From positions 1 through 7,987 of the forward strand of contig DATHET010000310.1 of NCBI GenBank assembly GCA_035490315.1: DNA of 7,987 bases, given 5' to 3'. How positions within the stretch are numbered: the stretch's first letter is position 1; every line of letters starts with the position of its first letter. Made by a program: the position numbers and the translations under genes. The DNA is from JADJQU01 sp035490315. Lineage in GTDB: Bacteria > Planctomycetota > UBA1135 > GCA-002686595. This document shows, one piece after another, positions 1 through 6,027 of this stretch. A model generated the notes under the pieces. That model was not told the DNA's origin. It searched no databases and worked only from the letters and a program-made list of their open reading frames with translations.

Positions 1-80
1 ATGCGCGACGTAACGCTCCGCCGCCTTGCCGGATCAGGCTTCACAGTCCCGAGCATCCCAGCCCCCAGATACCCAAGACC
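1..80. other. Upstream region of gene A, incomplete at window edge
   Basis: Short non-coding lead-in to the first gene. I see no convincing promoter and no Shine-Dalgarno sequence: the bases just before the ATG at 81 read cccaagacc. An ATG at position 1 opens a reading frame, but it is in a different frame, is Arg/Ser/Pro-rich and overlaps gene A, so it is not called. Any promoter may lie outside the window. Confidence 0.5.
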
Positions 81-1541
81 ATGTCGCTCACGATCCGCAC
101 CTTGCTCTGCAGCTTGCTCGCCCTCGGCGTCGCCGCACCCCTCGCGACCACGCAGTCCGGCGGCTTCACCTCGGGCGACCTCTACTTTTCCATCCTCGGG
201 CCCCAGCAGCCCTTCCCCGACGGAGGCAGCGGCATCGCGCGCGTCGATCCGATGACCGGCGCGATGAGCGTGCTGCTCGACATGCCCGCGAACTCGACGC
301 CGAACAACGGGAGCATGGTCTACGACGCCTTCCGCGATCGCATCCTGTTCGCGGGTTTCCCGACACTGGCATCGCCGCTGGGCACCTGGGCAGTCGACGC
401 GGCCGGCACCTGCACGCTGCTGCACTCCGACAACAACGGCTGGCCGGCCTTGATCAGCCCGGCGCCGAGCGGGCAGGTCTACTACCGATTCATCGGGTCG
501 ATCCGCTACCTCGACGCGACGAACGTCGAGCACACCTTGATGAACTCGAGCGGGTTGGCGGCGTATACGGCCCCCTGGCTGTCGATCGCGACCACCATGA
601 GCTACGACGCGCCGAGCCATTCGCTGATCGCCAGCATCTTCGGAACCTCGAGCTCGACCTGCTCGGGCAACCTGAACGTGGTGGTGGTGCGCAAGCTGCC
701 GCTTTCCGCCGATGGCTCGCGGGTCATCGGGCCGGAGAGCTGCAACGAGCTGCAGATCAACAACATCGGCAATTTCAACGTTCCATGCGGGCTCGGTCGC
801 ATGCCCAACGGGCATCTGATCCTGCCGATCGACCCCAATTCGAGCGGTATCGATCCCGTGTTCCTCGAAGTCGATCCGGCGAGCCTGGCCATGAGCATCT
901 ACGCGGTCGTGGACCACGCGCAGAACATCTCGCTCAAGTTCGGCGGGTACTCGACTGCGCGCAACGCAGCGTTCGACGTGGACATCGGCGCGCACCTGCT
1001 GCGCTTCTTTGCAGCCGGCGGCACGGGCGCGGGCACCGCGCTCACGACGGCCTTTCCGATTTCGCCGGGCGGCAACACGCCGATGGCCTGGATGGAGATC
1101 GCGGGAGCGGGCTGCAGCGCGAACAATATTTCGACGTACTGCACGGCGAAAGTCAGCTCGCACGGCTGCGTGCCGTGGGTCGCGACGCTCGGCGCGCCGT
1201 CGAAGACGCTCGGCAGCGGTTTCACGATCCGCGCGAACTCGACCGAAGCGGGCAAGCCCGGGATTTTCCTCTACAGCACGAGCGGCGCGGCTGCGACGGT
1301 CTTCCAAGGCGGCTTGCTGTGCATCCAGCCGAGCATCAAGCGCCTGGCCGCGGTGACCGGCGGCGGGCCGGGTGCGTGCACGGGGATGCTCTCGCTCGAT
1401 TTCAACTCCGTGCTGGCGAGCACGACGAATCCGGCGCTGATCGCGGGAGCTCAGGTCTGGGGCCAGTTCTGGTTCCGCGATCCGCCGGCGACCGCGGGCT
1501 CGGGGCTGAGCAACGCGCTGACGTTTCACATCTGTCCGTGA
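81..1541 (+). CDS. Exported protein of unknown function, probable beta-propeller-like body with planctomycete-type C-terminal domain
   Basis: 486 residues. The start at 81 is chosen because it places a signal peptide at the N-terminus: Arg6, then a hydrophobic core LLCSLLALGVAA, with a plausible cut after Ala19 or a few residues later. Residues ~30-350 are rich in Gly, Ser, Asn and beta-type segments, with phrases such as GIARVDPMTGAMSVLL followed by MVYDAFRDRILFAG. These resemble blades of YncE/NHL-like beta-propellers, but I cannot count blades with certainty. From Tyr353-Cys354 a separate C-terminal domain begins, containing a GLLC segment and ending in W460-GQF-W464-FRDP and ALTFHICP. Protein B on the opposite strand has a similar domain. 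The body holds several cysteines, which fits disulfide-containing secreted proteins. No catalytic motif is visible. There is no Shine-Dalgarno. It converges with gene B. The reading frame and export call are strong; the propeller fold is an inference and the function unknown. Confidence 0.9.
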   Translation: MSLTIRTLLCSLLALGVAAPLATTQSGGFTSGDLYFSILGPQQPFPDGGSGIARVDPMTGAMSVLLDMPANSTPNNGSMVYDAFRDRILFAGFPTLASPLGTWAVDAAGTCTLLHSDNNGWPALISPAPSGQVYYRFIGSIRYLDATNVEHTLMNSSGLAAYTAPWLSIATTMSYDAPSHSLIASIFGTSSSTCSGNLNVVVVRKLPLSADGSRVIGPESCNELQINNIGNFNVPCGLGRMPNGHLILPIDPNSSGIDPVFLEVDPASLAMSIYAVVDHAQNISLKFGGYSTARNAAFDVDIGAHLLRFFAAGGTGAGTALTTAFPISPGGNTPMAWMEIAGAGCSANNISTYCTAKVSSHGCVPWVATLGAPSKTLGSGFTIRANSTEAGKPGIFLYSTSGAAATVFQGGLLCIQPSIKRLAAVTGGGPGACTGMLSLDFNSVLASTTNPALIAGAQVWGQFWFRDPPATAGSGLSNALTFHICP

Positions 1542-1542
1542 G

Positions 1543-1619
1543 GCGTACGGAGTCAGGTGACCGTCCAGAGTCGTGATGGCATCCGCGTACGGAGTCAGGT
1601 GAATTCGTCCGGAGTCGTG
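1543..1619. repeat. Degenerate direct repeat, two units about 42 bp apart
   Basis: An exact 18-bp sequence, gcgtacggagtcaggtga, occurs at 1543-1560 and again at 1585-1602. Each copy is followed by a cgtcc[a/g]gagtcgtg segment (1562-1575 and 1606-1619, 13 of 14 matching), with a 2-nt difference in spacing. The second unit continues directly into the perfect palindrome at 1591-1689, while the first lacks a palindromic partner. GAGTC recurs at 1550, 1568, 1592 and 1612, so the block looks built from a ~20-bp sub-unit. The first copy starts 2 bases after the stop codon of gene A. It looks like a partial or decayed copy of the neighbouring repeat element. Confidence 0.85.
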
Positions 1620-1689
1620 CGGCCGACCTCGCCTGCGCGCAGCGCAGGCGAGGTCGGCCGCACGACTCCGGACGAATTCACCTGACTCC
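1591..1689. repeat. Perfect 48-bp inverted repeat with 3-nt loop (REP/MITE-like element)
   Basis: Left arm 1591-1638 is the exact reverse complement of right arm 1642-1689, separated only by gca at 1639-1641. The arms begin ggagtcaggtgaattc and close with gcctgcgc at the loop. As RNA it would form an extremely stable 48-bp hairpin on either strand. It sits between the converging ends of gene A (stop at 1541) and gene B (stop at 1698-1700), 8 nt past the end of B. No T-tract follows either side, so it is not a classic Rho-independent terminator, although it could block both transcripts. The GGAG at the arm base recalls the tetranucleotide foot of REP elements mobilised by RAYT (TnpA-REP) transposases; that kinship is inferred. 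Perfect arms suggest recent insertion or ongoing homogenisation. Confidence 0.95.
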
Positions 1690-1697
1690 CAATCGTC

Positions 1698-2942
1698 CTA
1701 TTGAAACGTCACGCGCAGTCCGTGCGTGAGGTTGAATCCCGCGGGGCCGCCGACGGGATCGCGGTACCAGGCTTGGAAGTGCCAGGTCGTGCCGGGCAGG
1801 AAAGCTCCCGATGCGGGATGGGCGTGGAAGTCAATCGACTTCGTCGCGATACCGTTGCTCGAGGAATTGGAGCCGGGATTGAGTCGCAGCACCGGCGCGG
1901 TGAGGCACAGGCGTCCGTCACCGAACGGAACGTTCTGAGCATTCGCTCCGGCGATGAACAGCGTCGGCCGATTCACCGGAAGCTGCGCGGCGCGCAGCGT
2001 CAGGTTGTCCGCCGCGACACTCGCGCTTCCCGACGCGGACAACAGGCCCGGAGCGCCCGTGCTGTTGGCCAGGGCTCCGCAATATGGCTTGCCGATGCCC
2101 TGGAAATCGCAGGGTTCGCCCGTCGACTGAAGGCAGTTGAACAGGTCGAAGCTCTCCTGCTCGGCGGGCAGCGGGTCTCCGTTCGCGAGCTCGATGATTT
2201 CAAGGTGCGCGTCCGGCATCACCGCGCCATCGCGTGGATCTTCCATCACCGGGCAGAAGAACCAGCGGAAGTCAGGGCCGCCCGCCGGCGGCGTCACGAT
2301 CGACACGAAGCCGTCGTCCTCGAGGTCCTCGAGCTCGCTCAGGGTGCGCACCAGCGGCGTGCCGTCGAGATCGAGACCGTTGTCCGCCGCGAGTTCCGCG
2401 AGGGCCTGTTGGCCGGCCTGCGTGTTGAACGCTGCCGGCGTGTAGCGCACCAGGTTGATCTGCCAGATGCCCAGCGGGTCGTTGCTGAAGTAGCCGTTGC
2501 GCAGATCCGCGATCAGGTCCTGGCGCTTGGGGAAGACGCTGAAGGTCGGGTTGGCGGCGTGGGGGAACTCGTAGACCTTGTACTGGTCCGCGATCTGGCG
2601 AGCGTGCTGGCCAGCGACGTTGTTGGTGAAGCTCGCCAAGGTCGGCAGGCCGGTGACATTGAAGAAGATCGGATGCCCGGAGTGGTCGAAGGCCGCCGTG
2701 TGCGCCAGCAGGCGGACATTGTTGAAGTCCGGCCCGTTGGGCGTGTTGTCGATCACGGAGTTCGGCGGGTTGCCGGCAGGCCGGCCGATCAGGGTGGTCG
2801 GGTCGATGCCGTTGGCGAGGTAGAAGGCGTCGGAAAAGTCGAAGGGCGGCAGGTTGTTGCCGCCCCAGGCCAGCAGGGAATTGCTCCCCAGGCCGAGGAC
2901 CAGGAGGAGCGGGGAGAGGAATCGGAACGACTTGGAATTCAT
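1698..2942 (-). CDS. Exported protein of unknown function with planctomycete-type C-terminal domain
   Basis: 414 residues. The frame stays open far upstream, to 4244, but that part is antisense to the kinase gene. The ATG at 2942 is chosen because it gives a clear signal peptide: MNSKSFRF, then a hydrophobic stretch LLLVLGLG, with a likely cut after SLLA near residue 25. The mature protein starts WGGNNLPPFDFSDAFYLANG. Residues ~30-285 match no family I recognise; the region includes a His-containing stretch (AHTAAFDHSGHPIFF), a mixed alpha/beta middle and an acidic segment (LSELEDLEDDGF). From Tyr287-Cys288 a C-terminal domain runs to the end, with GRLC, W387-HFQA-W392-YRDP and a final LRVTFQ, matching in layout the C-terminus of protein A. 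No catalytic motif is apparent. No Shine-Dalgarno precedes the start (ctctctcc). It is divergent from the kinase gene and convergent with A. Confidence 0.88.
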   Translation of the reverse strand: MNSKSFRFLSPLLLVLGLGSNSLLAWGGNNLPPFDFSDAFYLANGIDPTTLIGRPAGNPPNSVIDNTPNGPDFNNVRLLAHTAAFDHSGHPIFFNVTGLPTLASFTNNVAGQHARQIADQYKVYEFPHAANPTFSVFPKRQDLIADLRNGYFSNDPLGIWQINLVRYTPAAFNTQAGQQALAELAADNGLDLDGTPLVRTLSELEDLEDDGFVSIVTPPAGGPDFRWFFCPVMEDPRDGAVMPDAHLEIIELANGDPLPAEQESFDLFNCLQSTGEPCDFQGIGKPYCGALANSTGAPGLLSASGSASVAADNLTLRAAQLPVNRPTLFIAGANAQNVPFGDGRLCLTAPVLRLNPGSNSSSNGIATKSIDFHAHPASGAFLPGTTWHFQAWYRDPVGGPAGFNLTHGLRVTFQ

Positions 2943-3275
2943 GGAGAGAGATCTGTCCGTATTTAGGGAGGAGCGCGGGTGAGTCGGGCCGCCTGGGCAA
3001 GCCCTGTGCCCGAGGTCCCGCGCCCTCCCGGGCGCTGCTCGAGCCCACCCGCGTCCACTTCCTGGACGCGATCGTGCCCCGCGAAACTGCCCCGCATGAT
3101 TGTGCTTCGCCCTTCTGGAGGCCGCGGGCCGCCCCGCGCAGGTTCCGAGGGGGCTTTGCACAATCATGCGGGGCAGTTTCGCGCGGAGGACTTCGACAAG
3201 CGCCTCGGGTACCCTGGCGAATGCCATGGTCCAGTGCCTGGAATGCCGGTCGATCGTCCGAGAGACACGCGCTCC
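2943..3275. other. Divergent intergenic region between gene B and the kinase gene
   Basis: These 333 bases separate two outward-facing start codons and must hold the promoters of both genes, unless an upstream in-frame start of the kinase is used. I cannot assign -35/-10 boxes with confidence; a TAAATA on the minus strand, about 25 nt before the start of B, is a weak -10 candidate. A 6-bp hairpin (gcgccc 3020-3025 / gggcgc 3030-3035) and the large inverted repeat at 3080-3183 lie inside. Both strands are open through part of this region, but the translations are low-complexity and cross the repeat, so they are not called as coding. Confidence 0.6.
3080..3183. repeat. 104-bp element with perfect 26-bp terminal inverted repeats
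   Basis: Left arm 3080-3105 (starting cgcgaaactgccccgcatga) is the exact reverse complement of right arm 3158-3183. The 52-nt spacer adds stem: after a 3-nt mismatch, 3109-3112 pairs with 3151-3154, and cgcggg at 3123-3128 pairs with cccgcg at 3133-3138 around a 4-nt loop. The whole can fold as one long interrupted hairpin on either strand. No target-site duplication is visible at the ends. It lies in the divergent promoter region between B and the kinase, about 93 nt before the kinase start, so it may affect expression. Candidates are a REP/BIME-like element, a small MITE, or a structured leader. No transposase is present in the window. Confidence 0.92.
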
Positions 3276-5975
3276 ATGACCGAACCGGATCCGAAGGAGA
3301 CCCAGGGCCCCTTCCCGCCGGTGCCCGCTGGCGCCCCCCGGATGGGTGAGAGCACGGCCCACGCGGATCTGGACGCGACGAACATCACCGCGAAGTCGGG
3401 CCCGGCTCCGCAGCCTGAGCCGAAGGATGGGGAGGACGAGCTCGAGGCGACACTGATCAGCGGCAACTCCTTGCCCGAGCCGGAGCCCGAGGAACCGGAC
3501 GACGACCTCGGCGCGACGATCCTCAACGTCAAGATCCAGCAGATCCCGGGGCTGATGCTGGTGCGCGAGCTCGGCCGCGGCGCCGCGGGTGTCGTCTACC
3601 ACGGCAAGCAGGAGTTCCTCGACCGCGAAGTCGCGGTCAAGATGCTGCTCGACCAACGCCAGAACGCCGAGTACAGCGCGCGCTTCAAGCGCGAGGCGAA
3701 GCTGCTCGCGGGCCTGCAGCACCCGCACATCGTCAGCTGCTACCAGGCCGACGTGACGCCCGACGGCGTGTGCTTCCTGGTCATGGAGTACGTCGACGGG
3801 CCCAATCTGCGCGAGTACCTGGTCGAGAACGGACCGCTGGACGTCATCGATGCCCTGTGCGTGTGCCGCGACCTCGCTTCGGCCCTGGGCTCGGCGCACG
3901 AAAAAAAGATCATCCACCGCGACGTCAAGTCGGAGAACGTGCTGCTCGCCAAGCAATCGAACGCGCCGGAGTCGGCGAAGTTCCGCTACCGTGCAAAATT
4001 GAGCGATCTCGGCCTCGCGCGTCCGGAGGTCAAGGAGCTGGCGCCCGGCACTTCGCTGCACTTGACGGTCGGCGCGGCGATCATGGGCACGCCGCTGAAC
4101 ATGAGCCCCGAGCAGTTCGACGATCCGCAAGGCGTCGATCACCGCACGGACATCTACAGCCTGGGCTGCGTGCTCTACGACATGCTGATCGCCAGCCTGC
4201 CGTTCAAGGAGAAGACCCTGTCGACGCTGGTCATGGCCAAGCACATGGCCGTGCGCGGTCCCGACCCGCGGCTCGAGCGGCCGGAAATCGATCCCGAGGT
4301 CAGCGAGCTGGTCATGGCCATGCTCGCGGCGAAGCGCGAAGACCGGCCGCAGACCTATGCGGAGCTGATCGAGACCTGCGCGAAGCTGATCGACAAGCAG
4401 TCGGGCGGAACAACTCGTTCAGAGCAAAGTCCGGCGCGCAGCTCTGCGCGAGTCGCCGTCGCGATCGGCGCGGCAGTCCTGCTCGGCGCGGCAGGAATCT
4501 GGTGGGCGATGAGCCACAAGGGAAAGGGGGAGCAACCTCTGCCGCCGGCGCCGCTCGCTCTGACCATTCAAGCGCCGGAGCGGGTCAACGAAGGCGATGA
4601 GGTCGTGCTGAGCGCGACGCCTGCGGGATTCGCGAGCGCGATGCCAACCCTCGTCTGGAACAGAGTCGCGGGCCCGGAAGTCGATCTGAAGCAGAACGGA
4701 ATGACAGCGACGTTCACGGCGCCGCACGCCCTCAAACTCTACGAGCTCCAATTCACCGCGAGCGGGGAGGACAGCGATGGAAAGACCACGGCGTCGCCGC
4801 CGGTGACGGTCCAGGTCGCAGCGACGGACGAGGCGCCGACGATCACGATCGAGGGCTCGAAGATCGCGCAGGAGAACGGTCCAATCAGACTGAGCGCGTC
4901 GGTCGTGGATCTGGACGCGCACGGTAATTCCCAATACTTGTGGAGGCAGACCTCGGGACGGCCGGTGCAGTTCGAGGCGAACCAGAATCCCCTGTCGTTC
5001 ACGGCGCCGGAGGCCGCGGGGGCGTACTTCATCGAGCTGGCGCTGACGGTCAAGGCGGGGAGTTCAGCGTGGGAAGCGGACCCGGTGCGAGTCGATGTTT
5101 CCGCGGTCAACGATCCGCCGGTCGTAGTCTTGCCCACTCCGCCATCCGCGGAAGCCGGCGAGCAGGTATCGATCGAAGCGCAGGTCCAGGACATCGATTC
5201 CGTGGAGGATTTGAAATTCGAGTGGAGAGTCGAGACTCCCGCGGGCCTGCGTGTCGACATCAGCGACCCGAAATCCCGCACAGCGCAATTCACCTTGCCG
5301 GAGAATCCGGCGGGCAACTACGACCTGGAGCTCGCGCTCTGGACGACGGACGGCACGCAGGCTCCGCTGGAGCAGAAGCTCAAGCTGCCCGTGACCTGCG
5401 AGCCGGCGATCGAAGCAGGCAAGACCGCCAGGTGGATCGCACCGATCACCGCGGAGCGACTCGCCGGATGGGCCGTCAGCGAGCCGCCGCCGAAGCTCAA
5501 GGACGCCGTCGATGTCGGGTTCCTTGCTGAGAGCCCGATCTCAGAGACTTGGATCACGCGCAAGCTGCCGAGCGGCGGCTTCGTCTTGTCTCTGCAGCTC
5601 GAGCCCCAGGTCTTGAAGCCCTCGGGTTGCGGCCTGCGGATCGCGACCGACGACCAGCACGCACTCAGCTTGTGCTTCGTTCCTGTCGAAGGCGAGGACT
5701 GCGCATTGATCAGCTACGCCACGACTTGGGTCGACGGAGCCTGGTCGATCCCGGCATCAGAGAAGCGGACTGCCCACGGCCCGTGGATGAAATACAAGAC
5801 CCTGGAGATCGAGCTCACGCGCGAGGGAACGGACCTGAAGGCGCGCTGGCGCGGCGCGGAAGAGCAGAGCTGGTCATCCACCGTCACGCTGCCTCTGGGC
5901 GCTCGGCCGCGAGCCCTGTCCTTGTTCGTGCAGGGGACGATGCTCGTGAGCGACGTCAAGATCCAGGGCTTGTGA
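3276..5975 (+). CDS. Transmembrane Ser/Thr protein kinase (PknB-like) with extracytoplasmic Ig/PKD-like repeats
   Basis: 899 residues from the ATG at 3276; the frame opens at 2979, but upstream codons cross an inverted repeat. An in-frame ATG at 3243 is the main alternative. Residues 1-90 are acidic and Pro-rich, with three [DE]-L-x-A-T motifs (Thr35, Thr59, Thr81). The kinase domain spans ~94-370: glycine loop G100-RGAAG, VAVK Lys122, helix-C Glu140, catalytic H214-RDVKSEN (Asp216, Asn221), DLG at 244-246 in place of DFG, GTP...SPE at 271-279, and D288-HRTDIYSLG. There are about 10 extra residues between the catalytic loop and DLG. All key residues are present, so it should be active. A membrane helix lies at 393-412, followed by SHKGKG. 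Outside are three beta-sandwich repeats (~429-516, 521-612, 614-707; layout W-x-R...FTAP...Y-x-L) of Ig/PKD/REJ type, then a ~190-residue beta-rich domain (710-899), perhaps ConA/LamG-like. It probably senses envelope or polysaccharide signals and phosphorylates cytoplasmic proteins; targets are unknown. Confidence 0.95.
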   Translation: MTEPDPKETQGPFPPVPAGAPRMGESTAHADLDATNITAKSGPAPQPEPKDGEDELEATLISGNSLPEPEPEEPDDDLGATILNVKIQQIPGLMLVRELGRGAAGVVYHGKQEFLDREVAVKMLLDQRQNAEYSARFKREAKLLAGLQHPHIVSCYQADVTPDGVCFLVMEYVDGPNLREYLVENGPLDVIDALCVCRDLASALGSAHEKKIIHRDVKSENVLLAKQSNAPESAKFRYRAKLSDLGLARPEVKELAPGTSLHLTVGAAIMGTPLNMSPEQFDDPQGVDHRTDIYSLGCVLYDMLIASLPFKEKTLSTLVMAKHMAVRGPDPRLERPEIDPEVSELVMAMLAAKREDRPQTYAELIETCAKLIDKQSGGTTRSEQSPARSSARVAVAIGAAVLLGAAGIWWAMSHKGKGEQPLPPAPLALTIQAPERVNEGDEVVLSATPAGFASAMPTLVWNRVAGPEVDLKQNGMTATFTAPHALKLYELQFTASGEDSDGKTTASPPVTVQVAATDEAPTITIEGSKIAQENGPIRLSASVVDLDAHGNSQYLWRQTSGRPVQFEANQNPLSFTAPEAAGAYFIELALTVKAGSSAWEADPVRVDVSAVNDPPVVVLPTPPSAEAGEQVSIEAQVQDIDSVEDLKFEWRVETPAGLRVDISDPKSRTAQFTLPENPAGNYDLELALWTTDGTQAPLEQKLKLPVTCEPAIEAGKTARWIAPITAERLAGWAVSEPPPKLKDAVDVGFLAESPISETWITRKLPSGGFVLSLQLEPQVLKPSGCGLRIATDDQHALSLCFVPVEGEDCALISYATTWVDGAWSIPASEKRTAHGPWMKYKTLEIELTREGTDLKARWRGAEEQSWSSTVTLPLGARPRALSLFVQGTMLVSDVKIQGL

Positions 5976-5983
5976 AAGGAAGA

Positions 5984-6010
5984 ACGTGGAGCGCTGCCCG
6001 CGCTCCACGT
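5984..6010. terminator. Probable bidirectional terminator between kinase gene and gene C
   Basis: An 11-bp perfect stem (acgtggagcgc at 5984-5994 with gcgctccacgt at 6000-6010) closes a 5-nt loop, tgccc. It starts 8 nt after the kinase stop and ends 17 nt before the stop of gene C on the other strand. The plus-strand tail (cgttcaattc) is only mildly T-rich; on the minus strand the tail reads tcttcctttc, somewhat better. Position between two converging genes and stem quality support a shared terminator, although neither side has a long uninterrupted T-tract. Confidence 0.7.
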
Positions 6011-6027
6011 CGTTCAATTCCCGCCGC

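Noticed and set aside
26..1576. 516-codon open frame on the plus strand overlapping gene A
   Set aside because: Translation is Arg/Ala/His-rich with no domain, typical of a shifted frame over GC-rich DNA; the 81-1541 frame has a signal peptide and a recognisable C-terminal domain.
1591..1689. Hairpin as a standard Rho-independent terminator
   Set aside because: The stem is far longer than typical and neither side is followed by a T-tract; it is annotated as a repeat with a possible secondary termination role.
2979..3275. N-terminal extension of the kinase (99 codons)
   Set aside because: Pro/Arg-rich with no domain, and it includes the 104-bp inverted-repeat element; MTEPDP at 3276 is a more natural start. 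The in-frame ATG at 3243 stays possible.
3900..3908. Run of seven A in the kinase gene as a programmed frameshift site
   Set aside because: It encodes Glu-Lys-Lys just before the HRD motif, and the frame continues intact through all kinase motifs, so there is no sign that shifting is used.
2943..4244. Minus-strand upstream extension of gene B (434 extra codons)
   Set aside because: It runs antisense through the kinase catalytic domain and the inverted repeat; the internal ATG at 2942 gives a proper signal peptide.
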